DNA of 37,813 nucleotides from an uncultured Oscillospiraceae bacterium (GTDB taxonomy: Bacteria > Bacillota > Clostridia > Oscillospirales > Oscillospiraceae), in NCBI GenBank assembly GCA_944385665.1, contig CALWYB010000023.1, positions 1-37,813 of the forward strand. The letters run 5' to 3'. A model generated the notes under the pieces. It saw only the letters and a list, made by a program, of their open reading frames with translations, searched no databases and was not told the DNA's origin. Shown here piece after piece: positions 15,758 to 23,985 of this stretch. The position numbers and the translations under genes are program-made. Every line of letters starts with the position of its first letter. Within the stretch, counting starts at the first letter, position 1.

Positions 15758-16783
15758 TTATGCAAGCATGCGGCGCAGGATGGGAACTGTGGAAATGACG
15801 GCGGAAATCAGAACAGAAAGTACCAGCGTACCGCCGATCTGGACCACCACCCACACCAGCAGCGGCCCCTGGAAATCCACCAGGGCGTTTAGAACGTTCA
15901 GCACCAGCGCATGGACCCAATACACGCCGAAGACCAGATTGGACGCCTTTTCCAAGGGACCGGACAGCTTTTCCAGCTTGGCGGAGTGCCGCTCAAACCA
16001 GGTTTGGAAAAACACAAAGATACTGGCTGCCAGCAGATAGTGGTTGAGCAGATACCCCCCATTCATGGGCAGCCCAATCTCCTGGGGAGAGGCCTGGGCC
16101 AGATTTCCCAGCAGGCAGGCCGCGTATCCCACCGCGCCGCCCAGATAGATCAGAATGCGGGTCTTCTTCTGAAATTTTGCCCGGCCCAGCAGGTAGCCCA
16201 GCAGGAAATAGCCGACGAGGCCTTCCATCATGGGGCCAAACAGGTAGATGTCCACCGGAGAAAACCGATTGAGGACAGGCCGCAGGGTGGTGGGGAACAA
16301 AATGACCGCCAGCAGCACCACCAGCTGCCTGGTGGTACAGTGGTCCACGATCCGCTTGAGGAAGGGACAAAGGAGATAGATCCCCACCAGGGTATAGATA
16401 AACCACATGTGATAGCTGACGCCCTGATTCAAAAATCGGCTCAGAAAATCAAGAATGTCGATGGGATGCTGCCCGTAGACCACCTCGGCGGCGTAATAGA
16501 TGAGGCTCCACACGGTCAGCGGGATCACCAGTTTGGGAATGTTATGCTCATAAAAGTCCCCCACCCGCTCCGTGCTGGAACGGCTGAGCAGCAAAAAGCC
16601 GCTGATCATAAAAAACAGCGGGACTCCCGTGCGGTCAAAGGGGTCGATCCCCATGCACAGATACCACGTTGTGCAGGAATAGAGCCCGGTGTTCACCAGC
16701 GTGGGCGTAATGCTGTGCAGGATGACGACAAAGAAAATCGCCAGACAGCGAAGAAAATCCAGATACCGGATGCGTTGATTCAT
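15758..16783 (-). CDS. Acyltransferase-3 family membrane protein
   Basis: A 341-aa integral membrane protein with about ten helices. It opens with [21 protein letters not shown], the hallmark of acyltransferase family 3 (OafA/WecH type) including the conserved His in the first helix. [16 protein letters not shown] follows, also family-typical. These proteins O-acylate surface sugars or lipids using cytoplasmic acyl donors. The ATG at 16783 is preceded by GGGGGAAA; the longer frame from 16891 includes the promoter. It is a monocistron, or a unit with the possible 31-aa frame. Which polymer it modifies is not evident. Confidence 0.9.
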   Translation of the reverse strand: MNQRIRYLDFLRCLAIFFVVILHSITPTLVNTGLYSCTTWYLCMGIDPFDRTGVPLFFMISGFLLLSRSSTERVGDFYEHNIPKLVIPLTVWSLIYYAAEVVYGQHPIDILDFLSRFLNQGVSYHMWFIYTLVGIYLLCPFLKRIVDHCTTRQLVVLLAVILFPTTLRPVLNRFSPVDIYLFGPMMEGLVGYFLLGYLLGRAKFQKKTRILIYLGGAVGYAACLLGNLAQASPQEIGLPMNGGYLLNHYLLAASIFVFFQTWFERHSAKLEKLSGPLEKASNLVFGVYWVHALVLNVLNALVDFQGPLLVWVVVQIGGTLVLSVLISAVISTVPILRRMLA

Positions 16784-16814
16784 GTGGTTTCCCCCATTCT
16801 CTTGTTCTATCCTA

Positions 16815-16842
16815 ATCATACGGAAAAACAAAAAATATGCAA
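16815..16842 (-). promoter_or_regulatory. Promoter of acyltransferase gene
   Basis: Minus strand TTGCAT (16837-16842), 16-base spacer, TATGAT (16815-16820), about 30 bases upstream of the ATG. Confidence 0.58.
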
Positions 16843-16920
16843 CCCGTTCTTTGTTCCGGCGGCTCTCTTTTCCTCTCCCCTGCCTTTGCACGCCGCTGAG
16901 CGGTCCCAGTGCGTACGAGC

Positions 16921-16964
16921 AAACACGCCGCAGGCCCTGTGAAACAGGAGTCTGCGGCGTGTTT
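16921..16964 (-). terminator. Terminator after PLP enzyme gene
   Basis: A 13-bp perfect stem (AAACACGCCGCAG at 16921-16933 with 16952-16964), with an inner CCTGT/ACAGG pairing, lies about 40 bases beyond the stop of the class V enzyme. The T run is short on the minus strand and longer on the plus strand. Confidence 0.65.
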
Positions 16965-17000
16965 TCATTCTTTCAGAGCGGTATGGAGCTGGAGTCCGCC

Positions 17001-18296
17001 TTACCGGGCAAAAGTGCGGGCAATGTCGGCGGTGACCTCCAGGAACTGATCGATGTCGTGGGTGTCGTGGACGTGGAGGGGCGAAACCCGGATGGCACCG
17101 GTCAGCCCCAGGGACTCTACGATGCGCTTGGAGTAGAGGCTGGTGTTCACCCGGTCAAACACGGTGACTCCCCGCTTATAGTACTCAGCCACCGCCTGGG
17201 TGAAGTCCAGGCCCTGGATGCCGATGGCGGAGATCAGATCCCGGTCCACATCGTCGGGAGAGTCCAGGTAGACGTTGACGCCGGGGATGTGGCGCAGGCC
17301 GGGAATCTCCGGCGTACCCTCCATCATGTGCACCAGCAGGGAGTGCTCCTGGAGGTGGATGCGGTCCATGCCGGTGACAAAGAGGGCGCGTCGGTCAGTC
17401 TCCTGGGAGAACTGGCTGCCCAGCCAGCAGACGTAGTCCACCACGGCGGAGATGGCGGCGTAGTTGGGATGGGGGAAGGTACCCAGCTCCCACTCCTTCT
17501 CCGCCTTGGCCAGCAGCTTGTGGTGGGGCATGCGGGCCACTCGGTCGGAGACATAGCCGTATCCGCAGCCGCGGATGCCGAAGGCCTTGTAGGGGGCAAA
17601 ATTGCAGCCGTCCAGCTGGCACTTCTCCACGTCCAGAACGCCGTGGGGCATATGCTGCACCGCGTCGGAGATGATGTACAGGTCGGGGTTAATTTTCCGG
17701 GCCTCCTGGACCAGGGTCTCGATGTCAAAGAGGTAGCCGGACACATTGGAGGCGCTCATCACACTGAGCAGGCAGGTATCCTTGTCGATGTGCCGCAGGA
17801 TCTCGTCCAGATCCACGCCGCCGGTGGCGGGGTTGCCCTGGGCCACCCGGAACTCCTTCCCGGTCCGCTGGCAGTACAGCTCCATGGAGTCGTAGGCGGA
17901 GGGGTGCTCGATGGAGGTGGTCACCGCGTTGGTGCCGGGGGCATTCTCCAGAATGGTGCGGGTGATCTGGAACATCACCTGGGAGGCGGTCAGCTCGGTA
18001 ACCAGGGCGCCGGAGCCCGGCTTGGCGCCGAAGATGACTTCCATAATGTCCCGGATGCCCTTGGCCTTGACCTCCTTGAGCATCATGGACACGTCGTGCA
18101 TCCGCTCGGGGCAGTCGGGGATCTTCTCCAGCCGGGCCTTCTCCTCCACGGCGGCCTTCAGGCGCAGGGAACCGCCGGAATTTTCAAAAAACTGCCGGGG
18201 CCGGCCCAGATAGTCCTCATTCACATAGTAGAATCGATCCTTGATTCTGGCCTGCAGAATCGGGTCAAAGAAAATCTTTTCACTGGTAATGTACAT
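17001..18296 (-). CDS. PLP-dependent class V aminotransferase-fold enzyme
   Basis: A 431-aa protein of the aminotransferase class V/cysteine desulfurase fold. The PLP-binding Asp211 and following residues are seen in IISDAVQHMPHG, and the Schiff-base lysine is probably Lys237 in APYKAFGIRG. An ATSIEHPS-like segment (VTTSIEHPSAYDSMEL) matches the cofactor-phosphate side. The C-terminus is typical (VNTSLYSKRIVESLGLTGAIRVSP). No cysteine loop of the desulfurase type is evident at the usual place, so a lyase or aminotransferase is as likely as a desulfurase. The start at 18296 follows GGAG and the promoter at 18371-18399; the longer frame runs back through a terminator and is rejected. A LysR gene lies immediately upstream on the same strand and may regulate it. 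Confidence 0.87.
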   Translation of the reverse strand: MYITSEKIFFDPILQARIKDRFYYVNEDYLGRPRQFFENSGGSLRLKAAVEEKARLEKIPDCPERMHDVSMMLKEVKAKGIRDIMEVIFGAKPGSGALVTELTASQVMFQITRTILENAPGTNAVTTSIEHPSAYDSMELYCQRTGKEFRVAQGNPATGGVDLDEILRHIDKDTCLLSVMSASNVSGYLFDIETLVQEARKINPDLYIISDAVQHMPHGVLDVEKCQLDGCNFAPYKAFGIRGCGYGYVSDRVARMPHHKLLAKAEKEWELGTFPHPNYAAISAVVDYVCWLGSQFSQETDRRALFVTGMDRIHLQEHSLLVHMMEGTPEIPGLRHIPGVNVYLDSPDDVDRDLISAIGIQGLDFTQAVAEYYKRGVTVFDRVNTSLYSKRIVESLGLTGAIRVSPLHVHDTHDIDQFLEVTADIARTFAR

Positions 18297-18370
18297 CTTC
18301 GGTGCGCTCCTTTCCAAGCAGATAACGAACAGTGGGATCGTGGTGGACTCAACCGATCCGTTTGATGCAA

Positions 18371-18399
18371 GTATAATGTAAAATCTGGAATCCGTCCAA
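18371..18399 (-). promoter_or_regulatory. Promoter of PLP enzyme gene
   Basis: Minus strand TTGGAC (18394-18399), 17-base spacer, TTATAC (18371-18376). It starts directly after the terminator of the upstream LysR gene, so the enzyme is transcribed separately. Confidence 0.58.
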
Positions 18400-18402
18400 T
18401 TC

Positions 18403-18448
18403 AAAAAACAAGGGGACGGTATAACCAGGCGCTTATACCGTCCCCTTG
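18403..18448 (-). terminator. Terminator of LysR gene
   Basis: A 16-bp perfect stem (CAAGGGGACGGTATAA at 18409-18424 with 18433-18448) followed on the minus strand by six T residues. It lies 27 bases after the LysR stop. Confidence 0.9.
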
Positions 18449-18474
18449 CCGCCAGAACATCAGATGCAGGCCGG

Positions 18475-19413
18475 TCAGCCCTCCTCCACAAAGCGGAGAA
18501 AGTCCCGGGCCACCGGCGAGAGGTCCATATCCTTCTTGTAGTAGAGATAGACGGGCCGCACCGCCAGAGGGTCATCGATGAGGTAGAAGTACAGCTTCTC
18601 CGTCATATCCGCGTAAAAGAGGATGGAGTCCCGGATGAAGGCGATGCCGTTGCCCTCGGCGGCCAGATAGTAGGAGGTGAGCACCTGGTCCACCATCATG
18701 GCGGGTTTGGGAGTAAACCCGGCGCTGCGGCAGATGGCCACCGCCCGTTGGAAGCTGTCGTTGCCCTCCCGCAGAAGGACATAGGGCTTGTCCGCAAACA
18801 TCCCCAGATCCACCGCAGGCACCTGGCCGCTGAGATGCTTTCGGGCGTGGATCTCCTCGGCAGTCAGACGGTACTCCCCCAGCCGCTCGTTGATCTCCCA
18901 GCTTGCGGGCACCGCCAGGATGACCCGCTCCTCTCCGCAGACCAGCCTCTCCAGCTGGGGGCTGGCCAACTCGTCCACCTCCAGGAAAAAGTCGATGGAG
19001 CGGTCCTGCAATCGGGAGATAAGCTCGGTGTTCCGCAGCTCCAGCCAGGACACAGACACCTTCCCGTAGTGCTCCTCAAACCGGGTGACCATAGGCGGGA
19101 AAATATAGGACAGGAAGAAGGATGAGCCCCCCAGCCGCAGCTGGCTATCTCCCCGCGCCGACAGGACCTGGAAATAGGACTCCATCTCCCGCTGGATCTT
19201 CAGGATCTTTTCCACCTGGCTGATGTAGTAGCGCCCCGCCGTGGTCAGCGAGATGGGGTTGGTGCTGCGGTCAAAAATGGGGGTACGGATCTCCTGCTCC
19301 GCTTTCTTCACCATAGCGCTGAGGGCAGGCTGGGAAATAAACAGCTTCTGGGCAGCCTTGGAAAAGCTGCGCTCCTGATAGACTGCGTAGACATAGACGA
19401 TTTCCTTCAGCAT
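18475..19413 (-). CDS. LysR-family transcriptional regulator
   Basis: A 312-aa regulator. The N-terminal winged helix is clear (YVYAVYQERSFSKAAQKLFI, SQPALSAMVKKAEQEI, PIFDRSTNPISLTTAG), followed by a linker helix and a two-lobed effector domain (LRLGGSSFFLSYIFPPMVTRF, DFFLEVDEL, YYLAAEGNGIAFIRDS). It lies 56 bases downstream of a histidine-kinase-like gene on the same strand, an uncommon pairing, and upstream of the PLP enzyme, its probable target. The inducer is unknown. Confidence 0.92.
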   Translation of the reverse strand: MLKEIVYVYAVYQERSFSKAAQKLFISQPALSAMVKKAEQEIRTPIFDRSTNPISLTTAGRYYISQVEKILKIQREMESYFQVLSARGDSQLRLGGSSFFLSYIFPPMVTRFEEHYGKVSVSWLELRNTELISRLQDRSIDFFLEVDELASPQLERLVCGEERVILAVPASWEINERLGEYRLTAEEIHARKHLSGQVPAVDLGMFADKPYVLLREGNDSFQRAVAICRSAGFTPKPAMMVDQVLTSYYLAAEGNGIAFIRDSILFYADMTEKLYFYLIDDPLAVRPVYLYYKKDMDLSPVARDFLRFVEEG

Positions 19414-19469
19414 ATCCCAACTTCCCTTTCTTCCGCCGCCAAAGGCGGTGCAGTCTCCGGCCCGTCTTC

Positions 19470-20405
19470 TTACCGTCCGGCTCCTCCCGGGCGCTTGGCG
19501 GGCTTTTTCTTCTTCTCCTGGGGCAGGTACAACGAGAAGGTGCTCCCCTTCCCCAAAATGCTCTCCACCTTGATATAGCCCCCCTGCCCTTCCGCCACCT
19601 GGCGGGCAAAGTACAGGCCCATACCCACTCCCTTGGGCTGGTCCTTCTGGGGGATGGAGCAGAACCGCCCGAAAATCCGGGCCTGGTCCTGCTCGGGGAT
19701 ACCCGGTCCGGTGTCGGAGACCTGAATGACGGAAAACTTCTCCTCATTGCGCACCTCCACCCGGATGGAGCCGCCGGAGGAGGTGTATTTCACCGCGTTG
19801 TCCAGCAGGCAGCACAGGGCCTCCTCCGTCCACTTGGCGTCAAAGACCACCCGACCCTGGTCGTCCCCGGTGGTGAGGGTCACCTCCTTGTCCCAGGCCT
19901 TGGGGGCATACCGGGCCGCCGCCCGGGATATCATGGGAGCCAGCTCGTCGGCCTGGGTGTGCAGGGAGATCTCCCCGGTCTCCAGGCGGGAGGTCTTGAC
20001 CATGGCCTCCACCAGGGCCTGGAGCCGGTCAGCCTGGGCGGCAATGCCCTGGGCGCACTTCTGTTCCTCCGGGGTGAGGGGCTGCCGGGTAAGCTGCTTG
20101 ACACACCGCTGCAGTTCCCCGATGGGCTCCTGGGCCTGGTTGGAGATGTCGGTGACCAGGGCGCCGATCTGCTCCGTCTGGGCCTGGACCGTCCGGGCAG
20201 ACTGTCCGTTGTAGGTCAGATACTCCCGCAGGCGGCGCTCCAGCGAGCCAGCCTGCTCCGAAGCCTCCTGGGGCAGGCGGCCGTCCATGGCGTCGGTGAG
20301 CAGCTTGTCCAGCTGCTTGACATTCTGATCCGCCCGCCGCCAGCTGATGGCCGCCGCCGCCAAAAGCAGCAACAGCACGGAAATAACCGTCAAATATCCG
20401 TTCAT
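19470..20405 (-). CDS. Histidine-kinase-like protein lacking the acceptor His
   Basis: A 311-aa protein with one N-terminal membrane segment (about 5-21), a short coiled linker and a kinase core. The dimerisation segment reads LVTDISNQAQEPIGEL: Asn89 stands where sensor kinases have the phosphorylated His (typically ISHQxxTP in Clostridia). The ATP-binding domain looks intact: N box LLDNAVKYTSSG, G1 DTGPGIP, F box FGRF, G2 GVGMGLYFARQ. It therefore could bind ATP but not autophosphorylate in the normal way. There is no response regulator gene here. It has its own strong promoter and a GGAGG site; the next gene is a LysR regulator. Possible roles are a sensor that works by conformation or a partner of another kinase; these are inferences. 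Confidence 0.85.
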   Translation of the reverse strand: MNGYLTVISVLLLLLAAAAISWRRADQNVKQLDKLLTDAMDGRLPQEASEQAGSLERRLREYLTYNGQSARTVQAQTEQIGALVTDISNQAQEPIGELQRCVKQLTRQPLTPEEQKCAQGIAAQADRLQALVEAMVKTSRLETGEISLHTQADELAPMISRAAARYAPKAWDKEVTLTTGDDQGRVVFDAKWTEEALCCLLDNAVKYTSSGGSIRVEVRNEEKFSVIQVSDTGPGIPEQDQARIFGRFCSIPQKDQPKGVGMGLYFARQVAEGQGGYIKVESILGKGSTFSLYLPQEKKKKPAKRPGGAGR

Positions 20406-20467
20406 ATGGTTTCCTCCCATGGTGATCCGATCCTCCGCCCGGAGCTGGCTCCGAGCTTAACGTCTCG

Positions 20468-20496
20468 ATTATACCGTAAGACCGCCCCGGTTTCAA
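20468..20496 (-). promoter_or_regulatory. Promoter of kinase-like gene
   Basis: Minus strand TTGAAA (20491-20496), 17-base spacer, perfect TATAAT (20468-20473). A GC-rich 11-bp hairpin (20511-20521 with 20532-20542) immediately upstream, just past the frameshifted M56 gene, has no T run. Confidence 0.75.
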
Positions 20497-20547
20497 TGGG
20501 AGGAACGCCGAAGGCGGGCGCAGATTTCTCCGCGCCCGCCTTACGGT

Positions 20548-21998
20548 TCATACAACCTCCGGTTCCAGCAGCCGGTGCAGCTTCTCCCAGTCCAGCCCGC
20601 CGGACACATAGTAATAATATGCCGGCGCCCCGTCCTCCCCGAGAGGCTCCACCTTGATATAGTCGTCCCACAGCACAACGGACAGGACATCCTTCTCCCG
20701 GGTGTTATACAGCAGGACGATCTGCTCTCCGCCTACCCCGTAGAACGTCCTGCAGCTGCCTGACATCTCCGACAGAGACAGCGAGGCCAGATAGTCCCCC
20801 AGAGCATCCTCGTCCCGGCAGACCAGCATCGTCTCAGGCAAGCCGCCATCGCTCCGCCGCACCTGTGCTCCAGTACACCTTGACGGGAATTGCCGTGGTA
20901 GATGGCGCTCTCCCCTGTCCCCGCCTCATAGGCCAGCCCCACCTGACCGCAGGTCATAAACAGGACAAAAAAGACGGTTCCCACCAGCAGGGCGCCGGGA
21001 AGCTTTCTGCCCGGCTTCATGATGCTCTTGAGCCGGTAGCGCAAAGCCGAGGCCGAGGCGGACAAGCAGGTGGTAAAACCCCGGCTGTCCCCCGCCGTAC
21101 GCAGAATGAGCTGGGCGTACCGCCGCCGCTCCTCCTCGTCCAGGCCCGTTAGTACCGCCTCATCGCAGCTGAGCTCCAAGTCCTCGGAGCTTCGCCTCAT
21201 GGCCAGCCACATGAGCGGGTTGAACCAGCACATGGCATTGCAGAACACCAAAAAGAACTTGTTCCAGGCATCCGCGCGGCCAACGTGCACCAGTTCATGG
21301 CGGAAAATAAGCTTCAGCTCCTCCGGGGTATAGTGCCGCCGGGGCAGCACCACCCGGGTGCTCCGCTCAAACAGGCCAATGGACATGGGGGTAACTGCCT
21401 GGGGCGAGGTCACCAGACGGAACTTGGGTTTCTTCACCCGCGCCCGTTCCACCTCCGCCTGCCACACGGAGAGCACCTCCGGGTCGGACACCGGCTCCGC
21501 CTCCCGGAGCAGCCACCGGCGGAACCGGAGATGGGCAACGATCTTCCACCCCAGCACCGTCCACATCCCCGCCAGCCACAGGCTGGTCAGCCCGCCCATC
21601 CACCTCCAGGGCAGAGTGACGATCCAGTGGGGCGGGAGAAAGAGGTTGGTATGATAGGTCATGTAGAGGTAGTTTGGGACAAGCCACAGCATGGCGCAGG
21701 CCCCCGCCCGGATGGATCGGCGCAGCAGAGGCAGGGCCAGGGTCAACAGGAGGAAATACAAGCTCACGTGGAGAAGCACCCCAAAGATCCAGGTGTCGGT
21801 CAGCTGATTCATCCCATCCCAACTAAAAAATACCAGGTTCAGTCCCAGAAGGGTCGCCACAAACGTGGGAAGCAACCAGCCGCCTACACAGGACCGATAC
21901 CGGGGCCTCTCCCCCTTCTCTACCCCTGAGAAGTTAAGGGTCCCCCAGGCAAATATTCCGCTGAAGCTCAGTGCTATCACGATACGAAATCCGTTCAT
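20548..21998 (-). pseudogene. M56 peptidase (BlaR1-like), frameshifted tandem copy
   Basis: This is the distal of two adjacent M56 genes. From the ATG at 21998 (GAGGGG site) about 360 residues read like the neighbour: membrane helices, zinc site FRHELVHVGRAD, SSEDLELSCDEAVL and MKPGRKLPGALLVG. After GLAYEAGTGESAIYHG (about 20,900) the frame runs into unrelated residues (ending at 20733), while another frame continues with the expected C-terminal domain (20862-20548: LVCRDEDALGDYLASLSL through YYYYVSGGLDWEKL), matching the intact copy's VSCRDEGALEDYLSSLTL and YYVSGGLDWERL. A one- or two-base indel between about 20,860 and 20,910 explains this. No slippery heptamer is visible, so programmed frameshifting is unlikely; a real mutation or a sequencing error is more likely. 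Confidence 0.78.
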
Positions 21999-22066
21999 CT
22001 CTGTCCCCTCTCCAAGCGGTATGTAGGATGCATACCATACCTCCTTCCGATGTTGGCGGGTCTTTG

Positions 22067-23506
22067 CTACCGGTCAAACAGCTGCCCGAGCCTCTCCCAG
22101 TCCAGCCCGCCGGACACATAGTAATTGTGCCACTGCGTAATCTCCTCCCAGGAGGGCATCACCGTCACATAGTTTCTCCACAGCGTCATGCTCAAGGGAC
22201 CCTTGGGCGTATCGTAGGTCAGAAGGAGCGGCTGATCCTGGGCGCTGCTATCGGCATCGTCCCGGAACAGCCGGTACAGCGTCAAGGAGGACAGGTAGTC
22301 CTCCAGAGCTCCCTCATCCCGGCACGAAACCGGGACATAGGGTCTCTCCCCGGTCCAGGTCGCCTCGGTCAGGGAGACCGTCCCAGCTTCTCCCGGAAAG
22401 AGATCCGCTTGCCCGGTCCCCGCCCCATAGGCCAGCCCCACCTGGCCGCAGGTGACATACAGCGGAAAGAAGATCACCCCCACCAGCAGGGCGCCGGGAA
22501 GCTTTCTGCCCGGCTTCATGATGCTCCTGAGCCGGTAGCGCAGGGCGGTGGCCGAGGCGGACAGGCAGGTGGTAAAGCCCCGGCTGTCCCCCGCCGTACG
22601 GAGAATAAGCTGGGCGTACTGCCGCCGCTCCCCCTCCTCCAGTTCGCTGAGCACCGTCTCGTCGCAGCTGAGCTCCAGATCCTCCGAGCTGCGCCGCACC
22701 GCCAGCCACATAAGGGGGTTGAACCAGCACACGGCGGTACAAAAGGCCAGAAAGAATTTGTTCCCGGCGTCCTCCCGGCTGATATGTACCAGTTCATGGC
22801 GGAAGATGAGCTTCAGCTCCTCCGGGGTGTAGTGCCGCTGGGGCAGCACTACCCGGGTGCTGGTCCAAAGCAGCCCGATGGACATGGGGGTGGTTGCCTG
22901 GGGCGAGATCACCAGACGATACCGCATGCGTTTTATCCGCGCCCACTCCACCGTCTCCTCCCACACGGAGAGCACCTCTGGGTCGGACACCGGCTCTGCC
23001 TCCCGGAGCAGCCACCGGCGGAAGCGGAGATGGGCAACGATCTTCCACCCCAGCACCGCCAGCATCCCCGCCAGCCAGATTACGCCTGCCGCCTCCAGCC
23101 ATCCCCCGGGAAGTGGGATGACCCACCGGGGCATGGTGTGCCGGTTAGTGCTGTAGGTGAGATAGAGGTAGTTGGGGATGATCCACAGCATGGCGCAGGC
23201 CCCTGCCCGGATGTACCGGCGCAGCAGGGGCAGCACCAGGGCCAGCAGGAGAAAATACAGGCTCACTTGAAGAAAGACCTCAAACATCCAGCCGACCAGG
23301 CCCGTCCACACCTGGCTGTCTCCCTCCCAGCCCGCATACATCCCGTTGAGCACCAGCATCATGATCACATAGCTGGGCAGCACCCCACTGTTGAGATACG
23401 GCAGATATTTCCGCCCTCTTCCCTCCTGTTCTCCCGAGCGGGCGATTACCATCCAGGCAAACAGTCCGCCAAAAACAAGCGCTGTCAGGTTGGCCAATCC
23501 GTTCAT
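22067..23506 (-). CDS. M56-family membrane metalloprotease, BlaR1-like sensor
   Basis: A 479-aa membrane protein. Several helices precede a cytoplasmic zinc-protease domain with HEXXH at His237-Glu238-His241 (FRHELVHISRED) and a downstream SSEDLELSCDE that supplies the third ligand. One more helix (about 345-370) leads to an outside domain of only about 110 residues. In BlaR1/MecR1 this position holds a penicillin-binding domain; here it is a small unrecognised domain (CRDEGALEDYLSSLTLYRLF to YYVSGGLDWERLGQLFDR). The start overlaps the blaI-like stop by 4 bases. On signal, such proteins cause cleavage of the BlaI repressor; the signal here need not be a beta-lactam. Parts of its DNA are nearly identical to the frameshifted copy next to it. 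Confidence 0.87.
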   Translation of the reverse strand: MNGLANLTALVFGGLFAWMVIARSGEQEGRGRKYLPYLNSGVLPSYVIMMLVLNGMYAGWEGDSQVWTGLVGWMFEVFLQVSLYFLLLALVLPLLRRYIRAGACAMLWIIPNYLYLTYSTNRHTMPRWVIPLPGGWLEAAGVIWLAGMLAVLGWKIVAHLRFRRWLLREAEPVSDPEVLSVWEETVEWARIKRMRYRLVISPQATTPMSIGLLWTSTRVVLPQRHYTPEELKLIFRHELVHISREDAGNKFFLAFCTAVCWFNPLMWLAVRRSSEDLELSCDETVLSELEEGERRQYAQLILRTAGDSRGFTTCLSASATALRYRLRSIMKPGRKLPGALLVGVIFFPLYVTCGQVGLAYGAGTGQADLFPGEAGTVSLTEATWTGERPYVPVSCRDEGALEDYLSSLTLYRLFRDDADSSAQDQPLLLTYDTPKGPLSMTLWRNYVTVMPSWEEITQWHNYYVSGGLDWERLGQLFDR

Positions 23507-23877
23507 AGCGTCCCCCTCTCCAGCAGGTCCCGCAGCTCGTCCAGCTCCTCCCGGGTCAGGCCGCTGTCGCACAGGGCCGCCGCAAAGGCGGAGAGACTGC
23601 CCCCGCACAGCTGGTCCAGAAACCGCCGGCTCTGGCCGGCCAGGTAGGTCTCCTGGGTAACCAGGGGGTAGTACCGGCTGCTGCGGCCCTCCTTCTCGAT
23701 CTTCACAAAGCCTTTGTCCGCCAGGCGGGTGAGCACCGTGAGCAGGGTGGTCAGGGCCATGGGGTGGCTCTCCTGGAGCTGCTGCTGCAGCTCTCCGCTG
23801 GTCACCGGCGGGGTGCGGGACCACAGGGCCTGCATCACCGCCAGCTCTCCGTCGGGCAATCGGCGGGTGGTATCCAT
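23503..23877 (-). CDS. BlaI/MecI-family repressor
   Basis: A 124-aa penicillinase-repressor-family regulator: winged helix at 1-75 (LPDGELAVMQALWSRTPPVTSGEL, TTLLTVLTRLADKGFVKIEKEGRSSRYYPLV) and a helical dimerisation region ending EELDELRDLLERGTL. The family is inactivated by cleavage by a partner M56 protease, which is encoded next with a 4-base overlap. GGAGGTGCTTCC precedes the ATG. Two twin TACN4GTA-type operators lie in its promoter, indicating autorepression of the operon. No beta-lactamase gene is in the window, so the regulon may be the M56 genes themselves or distant genes. Confidence 0.92.
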   Translation of the reverse strand: MDTTRRLPDGELAVMQALWSRTPPVTSGELQQQLQESHPMALTTLLTVLTRLADKGFVKIEKEGRSSRYYPLVTQETYLAGQSRRFLDQLCGGSLSAFAAALCDSGLTREELDELRDLLERGTL

Positions 23878-23892
23878 GGAAGCACCTCCTCT

Positions 23893-23944
23893 CTACATTT
23901 GTAGAATCTAATTATATTCTACGCTTGTAGAATAAACTTGTCAA
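23893..23944 (-). promoter_or_regulatory. blaI promoter with two BlaI-type operators
   Basis: Minus strand TTGACA (23939-23944), 17-base spacer, TAGAAT (23916-23921). Two dyads of the BlaI/MecI type overlap or follow it: ATTCTACGCTTGTAGAAT (23916-23933, perfect 7-bp arms) between -35 and -10, and CTACATTTGTAG (23893-23904) downstream of the start of transcription. Their centres are 26 bases apart. Confidence 0.8.
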
Positions 23945-23976
23945 GAAAAACCCCCGGCTTTTTCAAGCCGGGGGTT
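23945..23976 (-). terminator. Terminator of spoIIM-xerD transcript
   Basis: A 12-bp stem (AACCCCCGGCTT at 23949-23960 with 23965-23976) followed on the minus strand by TTTTTCTT. It ends just before the -35 box of the blaI promoter, so the two units abut without spare sequence. Confidence 0.88.
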
Positions 23977-23985
23977 GTGTCTTCT

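Noticed and set aside
20860-20930. Programmed -1 frameshifting in the distal M56 gene
   Set aside because: No slippery heptamer or following stem-loop was found near the frame change, and the intact neighbour needs none.
23503-23877. Beta-lactam resistance operon
   Set aside because: blaI and M56 genes are present, but there is no beta-lactamase or alternative penicillin-binding protein, and the sensors lack a penicillin-binding domain.
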